Under the pieces are notes generated by a model. The model made no database searches. It had not been told where the DNA came from and worked only from the letters and a program-made list of their open reading frames with translations. DNA of 64,000 nucleotides, taken from positions 3,286,001 through 3,350,000 of the forward strand of contig NZ_CP034145.1 in NCBI RefSeq assembly GCF_003856835.1, read 5' to 3'. Position numbers and translations under genes: made by a program. Shown here piece by piece: positions 16,324-24,013 of the stretch (position 1 is its first letter; each line of letters begins with the position of its first letter). This DNA is from Haloplanus aerogenes. Its GTDB lineage: Archaea > Halobacteriota > Halobacteria > Halobacteriales > Haloferacaceae.

Positions 16324-17187
16324 CTATTCTCTCGCCGTCCGTCGAATCAATCCCGCCAGCCGGTCGTAGAAGTCGTCGACGTATTTCGTGGCCGAATCGA
16401 CCGTCGGCCGCGCGTTCGTCTCCGCCACGACGACCCGGTCGTCCGTGACGAGGAGGTCGACGCCGAGGTAGTCGATGTCGAGAGCGTCGGCCGTCCGCTC
16501 CGCGAGCCGCCGATACTCGTCGGGCAGGTCGACGCCCACCGCCTCCGCGCCGCGGTGGACGTTGTGCTTCCAGCGGCCATCCTCGCGGTCCGCGTCGGAC
16601 AGGCGGCGCTCGACCGCGCCCGCGTACGCCCCGTCGACGACCATCACCCGGTAGTCGCGAGCGTCGGGCAGGTACTCCTGCAGGAGGAAGGTCTTGTCTC
16701 CCGTCGCGCGGTAGTCGTGGACCAGATCGAGGTAGTCGACGATCCCGAGCAGAGAGTCGAGGTCCGTCGCCTTCGCCACGCCGGTCCCGCGGGTCGTCGA
16801 GTTGGGCTTGACGACGACCGGCCAGTCGAACCCTTCCATCGCGGCGACGAGATCGGCCTCGTCGACGGGCGTGGCCACCATCGTCGTCTTCGGCACCGGC
16901 AGGTCGGCGGCGCCGAGCGTCGTGAGGACGCCACCCTTGTTCCGGGAGGAGAGGATCGCCTCGCGGCCGTTCACCCACGAGAGGTTGTGGAGCGCGGCGA
17001 GCGCGTCGCCGGACTGGGTTCGGGAGGGGTAGACGAAGCCGACATCGAACGTCTCGGCGGGCGGGGCGTCGAGCCGAATCGTCCGTCCCTCTGCGGGGAG
17101 GTGAGCGACTTCGATGTCGCGGGCGGCGAGCGGATCGCGCAGGCGGTCGAACGTCTCGGCCCGGGAGGTCACCGCGAGACGGAGCAT
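16324..17187 (-). CDS. RimK-type ATP-grasp ligase
   Basis: A 287-residue ATP-grasp protein. PVVVKPNSTTRGTGVAKATD (about residues 123-142) is the ATP-binding lysine loop. KTFLLQEYLP gives the hinge, RDYRVMVVDGAYAGAVERR the central sheet, and DYLGVDLLVTDD... VVAETNARPTVDSATKYV the metal-binding Asp/Glu/Asn near the C-terminus. The N-terminal 110 residues form the pre-ATP-grasp Rossmann-like domain. It should form an amide or peptide bond between a carboxylate and an amine, but the substrate is unknown; RimK relatives act on glutamate tails, lysine-carrier proteins or cofactors. It stands between Hsp20 and L10e, without a co-transcribed partner. Confidence 0.85.
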   Translation of the reverse strand: MLRLAVTSRAETFDRLRDPLAARDIEVAHLPAEGRTIRLDAPPAETFDVGFVYPSRTQSGDALAALHNLSWVNGREAILSSRNKGGVLTTLGAADLPVPKTTMVATPVDEADLVAAMEGFDWPVVVKPNSTTRGTGVAKATDLDSLLGIVDYLDLVHDYRATGDKTFLLQEYLPDARDYRVMVVDGAYAGAVERRLSDADREDGRWKHNVHRGAEAVGVDLPDEYRRLAERTADALDIDYLGVDLLVTDDRVVVAETNARPTVDSATKYVDDFYDRLAGLIRRTARE

Positions 17188-17241
17188 ACGCTCGCTGGGG
17201 AAGGAGAACGGAAAAGTTCGCGGGTCACGTCGGCTAGCCGA

Positions 17242-17772
17242 TCAGGCGACGAGCAGTTCTTCGCCCTTCTCGACGACGATGCGACACGGCGGCGAAATCT
17301 TGTTGTACGAACGCCGGAAGGCGTCCTTGACCGTGTCCGCGTCCTCCGGGTTGCAGTAGCAGGTGAAGACGGTCTCGTTCGCCTGGATGCGCGCGGCGGT
17401 GCCGACCGGCTTGCCGAACGCCTGCCGCATCCCGTCGGAGACACGGTCCGCACCCGCACCCGTCGCCTGCTTGTTCTCGCGGATGACGTGGTGGGGGAAC
17501 TTCCGGAGGACCATCTTGTAGTTCTCCTGGCCGACCAACTTCAGGAGGCGGCGGTTGGCGGAGAGCCGCGAAGCTTCGAGGGCGCCGTGACGAATCTGGC
17601 ACTCCTCCTCGACTTCGAGGCTGATGTGGACCGGGTAGTCCTCGGGACCGGTCTGGAGGTTACCCATGTTGTGCTGTGCGATCTTGGAGCCCGGGATGCC
17701 CGTGATGTACTCGCGTCGCGTGTACGAGGGCTTGCTGATCTCCCGGTACATCGAGGCGGGTTTGTCGGTCAT
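17242..17772 (-). CDS. rpl10e: 50S ribosomal protein L10e (L16 family)
   Basis: A 176-residue ribosomal protein. [28 protein letters not shown] is the archaeal L10e start. Further on come [28 protein letters not shown]-like sequence near 60-75, and [38 protein letters not shown] near 95-130, the loop that approaches the tRNA elbow site of the large subunit. It is less acidic than its neighbours, as expected for an rRNA-binding protein. A TATA-like gctttattc sits near 17803-17812 on the minus strand. It appears monocistronic; the gene before it in the same direction is the broken acetyltransferase. Confidence 0.95.
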   Translation of the reverse strand: MTDKPASMYREISKPSYTRREYITGIPGSKIAQHNMGNLQTGPEDYPVHISLEVEEECQIRHGALEASRLSANRRLLKLVGQENYKMVLRKFPHHVIRENKQATGAGADRVSDGMRQAFGKPVGTAARIQANETVFTCYCNPEDADTVKDAFRRSYNKISPPCRIVVEKGEELLVA

Positions 17773-17871
17773 GGTTACTTGTCAAAGTCGAAGCCGAGGC
17801 GGTGAATAAAGCCTTCGATGCCGCACGGCGGCCGTAGCGGCCGCCGAGACGGTCGATTGCGGCGTGGCCGG

Positions 17872-18307
17872 CTACAGCGACTTCCGCATACAGGTCGCCG
17901 TCGCCGGACAGAGATCCGCGAATTCGGTCGTCCCGCGGATGACTGCCGGAGCGGCCGTCCGATCGATCGGCTCGTAATTTCGCGCCGCGAAGAACGTCGA
18001 CACCGTCGTCGTGAGGAGGTAGAGCGTCTCGACGCCGTTCGCCCGGGCCTTCGACTCCAACGCCTCGCAGAGTCCGTTCCCGTACCCGTTCCCGCGTTTC
18101 GCGGCCTCGACGACGACCGACCGGAGGAGTCCGACGGTGCCGTAGCGTTCGAGGCCACCGACCCCGATCCGCTCGCCCTCGGCCGTCGCGTAGTGAAAAT
18201 CCGCCGGATGGGTTCGGACGTCTCGAACGGGGAGGCCGTTCCGTTCGAGGAGGCTCTCGACGTAGTCGAGCGCCGCCGTTCCGGGGGTGGAGCGTCACCG
18301 AGGGCAT
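17872..18307 (-). pseudogene. ArsN2-like GNAT acetyltransferase interrupted by a frameshift
   Basis: The main open frame (ending at 17872) reads GTAALDYVESLLERNGLPVRDV, then GVGGLERYGTVGLLRSVVVE, GNGYGNGLCEALESKARANGVETLYLLTTT, FFAARNYEPIDR and FADLCPATATCMRKSL. That is a complete GNAT fold of the ArsN2 type, including the acetyl-CoA loop. It has no start codon before an upstream stop. In the next frame ATG 18307 gives MPSVTLHP, the normal N-terminus. Deleting one C from the five-C run on the minus strand (five Gs at 18283-18287) joins them as MPSVTLHPGTAALDYVE. So one homopolymer base separates the gene from an intact form: either a true pseudogene or a sequencing error. No arsenic gene is adjacent. 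Confidence 0.82.
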
Positions 18308-18316
18308 CCGTCCCGA

Positions 18317-21010
18317 TCAGCCCGTACTCTTCATCCCCGCCGCGATGCCCTTGACCGTCAGCCGGAGGGTGCGCTCCTCGGAGGGCGTGCGGTCGTCGCG
18401 GGCCAGCAGGCGCGTTTGCAGGAAGTTCAGCGGGTCGACGTAGGGGTTGCGCCGGTCGAGACTCTCGCGGAGCCACGGTCGCCGAAGCGGGTCGTCGCGG
18501 CCCGTGATGTCGAGGACGAGTTCGACGGCGCGTTCGTGTTCCGAGCGGATGCGCGGGAAGAAGCGTTCGCGCAACTCCGCGGGCGCGAGGTTCGCGTACT
18601 CCTCGGCAATCTCCATGTCCGTCTTCGCCATCGCCTGCGCGGCGTTGTCGAGGGTCGTCCGGAAGAACGGCCAGCGCTCGTACATCTTCCGGAGCGTCTC
18701 CATCGACCCGCCGTCGTCGAGATAGGCGTCGATACCCGTCGCCAGCCCGTACCACCCGGGGAGGATACACCGCGACTGCGTCCACGAGAACACCCACGGG
18801 ATCGCCCGGAGGTCCTCGACGGTGCGCTCGCCCGACCGGGAAGCGGGACGCGACCCGAGGTTGAGATCCTCGATGACCGTGATTGGCGTCGCCGTCTCGA
18901 AGTAGGGGATGAAGCCGTCCGTCTCCAGCAGGTCGGTGTACGCCGTCCGCGCCGCGGGCGCCATCGTCTCCATCGCGTCGGTCCACGCGTCCGGCGTCTC
19001 CTTGATCGGCCCCTCCATCGACTGCTCTCTGGCGCGCATCTGTGCGTCCAGCATGCGTTCGAGGTTGCGCTCGGCGATCCGGGGGTTGCCGTACTTCTCG
19101 GCGATGGCCTCGCCCTGTTCGGTGAACTTGATCTCGCCGGTCACCGTCTCGATGGGCAGAGCAAGCATGGCCTCGTGCATCGGGCCGCCGCCGCGGGAGA
19201 TAGAGCCGCCGCGGCCGTGGAACAGGCGCATCTGCACGCCGAACTCGTCGGTGATGTCCGCGAGGCGACGCTGGTTCCGGTAGAGGTCCCAGTTGGCCGC
19301 GAGGAAGCCGTTCTCCTTGTTCGAGTCGGAGTAGCCCAGCATGATCTCCTGCGTGTCTCCCCGGCAGGAGAGCGCGGCCGCGTACGCCTCGTTCTCGAAC
19401 AGCGTTCCCATGATGCGCCGGGCGCCGTCGAGGGCGCTCTCCGTCTCCAGTAGCGGCACCACGTCGAGGCCGCTGTACTCGGGGAGGGAGACGACGCCCG
19501 CCTGATCGGCCAGAAACAGGACTTCGAGGACGTGGCTCGGCTCCTCGGTCATGCTGATGCAGTAGGTGTCGATGGCGTCGGCGCCGTACTCGCGCTGCCA
19601 GCGTTGGAGGGCGTCGAAGCGCTTGCAGACACGCTGGGTGGTGTCGCTCACGTCACCGGGGTTCGAGAGGTCGACCACGTCGGCGTCCTGCAGGATCGCC
19701 TCGGTCAACACGTCGATCCGACCCTCCTCGTCGAGGTCGCGGTACTCGACGCCCTGCCTCTCCAGCAACTCGCCGACCGTCTCGGTGTGGTTCTTCTGGT
19801 GGTCGCGCAGGTCGAGACTGGCGAGCGCGAAGCCGAAGGTGTCGACCTTCCGAATCAGCGGTTCGACGTAGGCGTCCGCGATGGACTCGGCGTCGTTGAG
19901 CCGCAGGCTCTCGTCGATGGCTTCGAGGTCGTCGACGAGTTCCTCCGGCTCCCGATAGCCGCCGGGGCGCACGTCGTCGACGCGTTCGAGGCGTTCGCGC
20001 ATCAGCTTCAGTTTCTGCCGGTAGAACTCGTGGGGGTAGCGTGCCTCGGCCTCGCTCGCCACCTCCGGGAAGCGCTCGCGGTCCGCGAGCAGCGACGCCT
20101 CGAACCGGTCGCCGGGCGTGATCCACGCCGCGTCCTGACTCAGGATGCCCGAGAGCCGCTTCAGTTCGTCGCGGTACTTCGAGAGGACGACCGACCGCTG
20201 GCGCTCCAGCGTCTCGCTCGTCACGTCGACGGTCACTGCGGGGTTGCCGTCGCGGTCGCTCCCCGCCCACGACCGGAACTCGAAGAGTTTGGGCACGTCC
20301 ACCTCGGGGTACGACTCGGCGAGCGTCCCCTCCAGATCCGCGTACACGTCACCCACCACGTCGAACAGCGTGTTTTCGAGATACCACTGCACGTTCCGCG
20401 CCTCGTCTTCGGGTTCGGGCGCCCGGTCACGCACCTGTGGCGTCTGCCACAGGCTCGTCACCTCCGCTTCGAGGTGGTTCCACGATTTCCGGCGGTCGGC
20501 GTCGGTCAGCCGCCGCTCGTCGAGCGTCTCCAAAATCTGGGTGATCGTCCGGAGTTTCGCCTTGATCGTCTTGCGGTGGGCCTCCGTCGGGTGCGCGGTG
20601 AACGTCGGCTGGATGAGCACGTCGTCGAGGACCTGCTGGACCGTCTCGGCGTCGGCGTCGCGCTCAATCAGCGAGGCGATCGTCTCGGTCTGGCTGTCCT
20701 CGATCCGCCCCTCCTGCTCGTCGCGGCGGATGGCGCGGACCCGTTCGCGCTCCTCCGCGAGGTTGATGAGTTCGAAGTAGGCGGTGAACGCGCGGGCGGC
20801 GGCTCCCTCCAGATCGGAGTCGAGCGAGCCCAGTGCCGTCCGCAAGGGTTCACGCGATGGGAGCGTGCCGTCGCGGTAGTCGATCGCCGCCGTACGGAGA
20901 TCCTCGACGGCCTCGAACGCCGCCGTCGAGGACTGTACCTCCAGTACGTCGCCGAGGAGCGCCCCGAGTTCGCGGACGTCCTGTCGGACCGTTCGGTGGT
21001 GAAGATCCAT
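18317..21010 (-). CDS. ppc: Phosphoenolpyruvate carboxylase
   Basis: An 897-residue cytosolic enzyme that adds bicarbonate to PEP to give oxaloacetate, feeding the citric acid cycle. It is the full-length bacterial-type form, not the short archaeal type. Signatures are present: the catalytic His block FTAHPTEAHRKTIKAKL near residue 138, RSWAGSDRDGNPAVT near 250, MLGYSDSNKENGFLAANW near 560, FHGRGGSISRGGGPMHEAML near 597 with the mobile-loop arginines, and QTRLLA near the C-terminus before a short basic tail. The start at 21010 gives MDLHHRTVRQDVRELGALLG, the usual opening. The gene begins about 100 bases from the nucS stop and ends 9 bases before the broken acetyltransferase. Confidence 0.96.
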   Translation of the reverse strand: MDLHHRTVRQDVRELGALLGDVLEVQSSTAAFEAVEDLRTAAIDYRDGTLPSREPLRTALGSLDSDLEGAAARAFTAYFELINLAEERERVRAIRRDEQEGRIEDSQTETIASLIERDADAETVQQVLDDVLIQPTFTAHPTEAHRKTIKAKLRTITQILETLDERRLTDADRRKSWNHLEAEVTSLWQTPQVRDRAPEPEDEARNVQWYLENTLFDVVGDVYADLEGTLAESYPEVDVPKLFEFRSWAGSDRDGNPAVTVDVTSETLERQRSVVLSKYRDELKRLSGILSQDAAWITPGDRFEASLLADRERFPEVASEAEARYPHEFYRQKLKLMRERLERVDDVRPGGYREPEELVDDLEAIDESLRLNDAESIADAYVEPLIRKVDTFGFALASLDLRDHQKNHTETVGELLERQGVEYRDLDEEGRIDVLTEAILQDADVVDLSNPGDVSDTTQRVCKRFDALQRWQREYGADAIDTYCISMTEEPSHVLEVLFLADQAGVVSLPEYSGLDVVPLLETESALDGARRIMGTLFENEAYAAALSCRGDTQEIMLGYSDSNKENGFLAANWDLYRNQRRLADITDEFGVQMRLFHGRGGSISRGGGPMHEAMLALPIETVTGEIKFTEQGEAIAEKYGNPRIAERNLERMLDAQMRAREQSMEGPIKETPDAWTDAMETMAPAARTAYTDLLETDGFIPYFETATPITVIEDLNLGSRPASRSGERTVEDLRAIPWVFSWTQSRCILPGWYGLATGIDAYLDDGGSMETLRKMYERWPFFRTTLDNAAQAMAKTDMEIAEEYANLAPAELRERFFPRIRSEHERAVELVLDITGRDDPLRRPWLRESLDRRNPYVDPLNFLQTRLLARDDRTPSEERTLRLTVKGIAAGMKSTG

Positions 21011-21106
21011 TGCTCGTGGGTTCCGGGAGCAATCACATTAAACGCCGGGATGACGCAGGATTGGCGCCGAGACGGCCGTTTCGCGGTTCGTCGAGATGGC
21101 CGACCG

Positions 21107-21850
21107 TCACGCGTCGTCTTCGGGCGGCCGACCGGTCGCCGGATCGAGCGCGGCGAACTCCAGTCCCTCCTGCTCCAGAAGCGCCGCCGCCCGGTCGGTG
21201 ACCGAGGGAGCGACGAGCACGCCCCGAATCTCTACCCCGTCACCGAGTTCGCGGCCGAGCGCGTCGACGTAGCGGCGGAGCTGGCCGACGGCGTCCGGAC
21301 CCACGCGCCGGCGCTTCAACTCGACGACGACCGGCCGACCCTGCGCGTCCTCCCCGAACACGTCCATCGGTCCCGCCTCGGTCTCGCGTTCGGTCGCGTG
21401 CGGTTCGAAGCCGGGGGCGATCCGCTCCGGGTGGTCGAGGACGTGTTCTTTCAGGTCGGCCTCGCTCCCCTGCAGGTCGAGGTCGTCGGGATCGGTCACG
21501 TCGTAGGCGGCGAGATGGTGGACGCGGTCGAAGCGCACGTCGAGGAGTTCCTCCGGCGACCGGCGGACGCTCCGCACCCGAAGCCGCCCGTCACGGACGC
21601 TGGCGAAGTGGTCACAGCCCGGCGGCTGCCAGTTGACCGGCGTGCGGCCCTCGTCGGTGTGGACGAGCGCCGAGCCGTCGGGTTTGAGGAGGAGGAGGCG
21701 GTCGCCGGGACCGAGACTGCTCGACGCGCGGCCGTCGTACTCGACGGTACAGCGGCCGAAGACGGTGATGAGGTCACCTCGCTGGAAAGCGTCTTCGAGG
21801 TGGGTCAGCGCGTCCCGGTGGGCCGGGCGGTGGAGCGTCGTGACCGGCAT
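21107..21850 (-). CDS. nucS: Mismatch-specific endonuclease NucS/EndoMS
   Basis: A 247-residue nuclease from ATG 21850 (MPVTTLHRPAHRDALTHLED). Residues 1-120 are the DNA-binding beta-barrel with GDLITVFGRCTVEYDGRASS and NWQPPGCDHFASVRDG. Residues 130-247 are the RecB-like nuclease domain: SEADLKEHVLDHPERIAPGF, then GPMDVFGEDAQGRPVVVELKRRR with the catalytic Asp and Glu-x-Lys, and LRRYVDAL. NucS cuts both strands at mismatches and can replace MutSL-type repair. Here MutS and MutL are also encoded, 13-17 kb away. The gene is divergent from the DICT protein. Confidence 0.93.
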   Translation of the reverse strand: MPVTTLHRPAHRDALTHLEDAFQRGDLITVFGRCTVEYDGRASSSLGPGDRLLLLKPDGSALVHTDEGRTPVNWQPPGCDHFASVRDGRLRVRSVRRSPEELLDVRFDRVHHLAAYDVTDPDDLDLQGSEADLKEHVLDHPERIAPGFEPHATERETEAGPMDVFGEDAQGRPVVVELKRRRVGPDAVGQLRRYVDALGRELGDGVEIRGVLVAPSVTDRAAALLEQEGLEFAALDPATGRPPEDDA

Positions 21851-21953
21851 CGATCCGTCGACCGTAGGCCGGGGGCGTACAAAAGGAACGCGTCGCGATT
21901 CGTGGGTCAGCGGCATAAAAGCACAAATAGCGCCCGCCCGTGTATTCGTCCGA

Positions 21954-22706
21954 ATGGGGCTGTTCGAACTCATCGCCACGGTCGACGCCGAGGAGAAGAC
22001 GCTGACGGTGTTCAACCCCGAAGCAGGCGTGGCGACGGCACTCCGCGAACATTTCGCCGACCGCAACCTCGCCATCGAGGAAGCGACGAGCGACGCTGGG
22101 CCCCGTAACTACGCCGTGTTGAGCCGCGACGACCAGTTTCTCGCTGCCCTCGACGTGAGCGATGTCCTCGGCGACCGGAAGGGCGTCGCCCCCGGCTTCA
22201 CCCGCGAGACGTACGAGGTGGTGCTGGACGAACTCGACGAGACGATGTTCACCTCCTACGACACCGAGCGGATGATCGCGGCCTCGAAGGAGATCGAGGA
22301 CCGCGCCTGGCGCGGCGCGTCGGGGGAACTCCACGCCGGCTTCCAGACCTGTAGCCGGTTCGCGTCGCAGGCCGACGTGTACGACCACATCGCGCGCCGC
22401 GGGAGCCTCGACGTCCACGTCTACGCCCACCCGGAGGGGAGCGGCGACTTCGAGTCGCCGGCCGGGCCGACGCTCCACCTGTCGACCGCGACCGAGATCC
22501 ACGACACGTGGTTCGTCGCGTACGACGGCGGGGGCGTGGAGGCCGCGAAATGTGCGCTACTGGCGGAGGAGCGGATGCCGGGGTCGTTCTACGGCTTCTG
22601 GACCTACGATCCCGAGACCGTCGACGAGCTCGTCGACCACCTCCGAACCACGTACGCGATCCCCGAAGCCGACGGACGGGCAGCCGACCGCGGTCCGGAC
22701 GACTAG
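21954..22706 (+). CDS. DICT sensory-domain protein
   Basis: A 250-residue protein from ATG 21954 (MGLFELIATVDAEEKTLTVFNPE); the upstream part of the open frame is antisense to nucS. Residues 90-235 match the DICT domain: FTSYDTERMIAASKEIEDRAWR, ELHAGFQTCSRFASQADVY, VHVYAHPEG, then DTWFVAYDGGG... KCALLAEER and FYGFWTYDPETVDELVDHLR. DICT domains occur in diguanylate cyclases and two-component proteins as ligand or light sensors. Here there is no kinase or output domain, so a partner must pass on the signal. It overlaps the convergent MFS gene by four bases. TATA-like cataaaag lies near 21914-21921. Confidence 0.82.
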   Translation: MGLFELIATVDAEEKTLTVFNPEAGVATALREHFADRNLAIEEATSDAGPRNYAVLSRDDQFLAALDVSDVLGDRKGVAPGFTRETYEVVLDELDETMFTSYDTERMIAASKEIEDRAWRGASGELHAGFQTCSRFASQADVYDHIARRGSLDVHVYAHPEGSGDFESPAGPTLHLSTATEIHDTWFVAYDGGGVEAAKCALLAEERMPGSFYGFWTYDPETVDELVDHLRTTYAIPEADGRAADRGPDD

Positions 22707-23899
22707 GGCCGGGCTTCGATGGCGACGACGACGGCCGCGACGAGGAGCGCCGCGGCGAGCGCCCCGAAGGCGGTGGTGTAGTCGGTGCGTTCGGCCACGA
22801 ACCCGATGAAGGAGGGGCCGAGCGCGCCGAACCCGATGTACGTAGTGCGCGCGAGGCCGAGATCGGCGCCCATGCTCGCGGTGGGGAACACGTCCATCAG
22901 GTACGACTGCATCACCGGCGGGAAGGCCATGAGGCCGGTGGCGAAGACGACGGTGGCGACGCCGACGGCGAGTGGCGTCTCGGCGGCGAGGAGGCCGACG
23001 AGGGCGACGGCACCGAGCGCGAGCGTCCCGGCGGCGACGGGCGCCCGCCGCACCCGGTCCGCGAGGCGGCCGGCGGTCGGCTTCACCAGCGCGCCGACGA
23101 CGAAGAGGCCGGCGAAGCCCGCACTGGCGAATTCGGGTGAGAACCCCTTGTCGAGTTGGAGCAGGGTGGGCAGGAAGCCGGCCGTCCCCTGCCACGCGAA
23201 CGCGAAGAGACAGTACGCGAAGAGGAGCCGTCGGGTGCGGGCGGTGGCGAACAGGCGGCCGACGGTCGCGCGCACGTCGAGGTCGACGGCTGCGACGTGG
23301 TACGACTCGCGGCTCGTCGCGTGGAGGACGACGGCGACGAGGACGAGGACGGCGACGACAGGCAGGAACGCGGCCCGCCACGTCGCGACGGCGAGGGCGG
23401 CGACTGCGAGACCCGCGGCGACGCCGCCGCCGAGGTCACCCGAGGCGGTGTGTAATCCGAACGCGCCCCCGCGTTTCGCCTCGAAGTGATCCGAGATGAG
23501 TGCGCGAGCGGCGGTCGGGTAGAGGCCGGCGCCGACGCCGACGACGGCCGCCCCGAGCAGGAAGAGCGGGTAGGAGACGGCGACGGCGAGGACGGCGAAT
23601 CCCGCGGCGGCGATCGTCAGCCCCGCCACCAGTAGCGTCTTGCGCGTGAGGCGGTCCGAGAGACGGCCGCTCGGGAACTGACCGAGCGCGTACAGCCCCC
23701 ACAGCACGGAGAGGGCGATCCCGGCGCGGAAGGGCGTGATGGCGAGGTCGTCGATGAGCGACGGGAGGAGCGGCGAGAGGACGAGCCGTCCGCCCTGGAT
23801 GGTGAGCCAGCCGAGCGAGACCAGCAGGAGGAGTCGGCCGCCGTAGCCGCCGAGGAGGCGCTCCTCCGATGTCGCGGTCGCTCCGACGTGGTCGGTCAT
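22703..23899 (-). CDS. MFS transporter
   Basis: A 398-residue membrane protein with about 12 hydrophobic segments in two halves. The loop between helices 2 and 3 reads GQFPSGRLSDRLTRKTLLVAG (about residues 72-92), the MFS signature G-x-x-x-D-R-x-x-R-K. The second half has the matching KPTAGRLADRVRRAPVAAG. The closest general pattern is a drug/metabolite exporter or an anion symporter; substrate residues are not diagnostic. It is divergent from the FAD/Fe-S dehydrogenase gene at 24014 (115-base gap), which could point to a shared substrate such as an organic acid, but this is only positional. Confidence 0.88.
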   Translation of the reverse strand: MTDHVGATATSEERLLGGYGGRLLLLVSLGWLTIQGGRLVLSPLLPSLIDDLAITPFRAGIALSVLWGLYALGQFPSGRLSDRLTRKTLLVAGLTIAAAGFAVLAVAVSYPLFLLGAAVVGVGAGLYPTAARALISDHFEAKRGGAFGLHTASGDLGGGVAAGLAVAALAVATWRAAFLPVVAVLVLVAVVLHATSRESYHVAAVDLDVRATVGRLFATARTRRLLFAYCLFAFAWQGTAGFLPTLLQLDKGFSPEFASAGFAGLFVVGALVKPTAGRLADRVRRAPVAAGTLALGAVALVGLLAAETPLAVGVATVVFATGLMAFPPVMQSYLMDVFPTASMGADLGLARTTYIGFGALGPSFIGFVAERTDYTTAFGALAAALLVAAVVVAIEARP

Positions 23900-24013
23900 A
23901 GCCCCCCAAACGACGCCACCCTACTTCAACCGTCGAGTCCCGGAAAGGTAGGTCGACGCGAGCGGCACTACCTTTACCACCGTCGACCCCGACCTACGCG
24001 TCGGACCAACACG

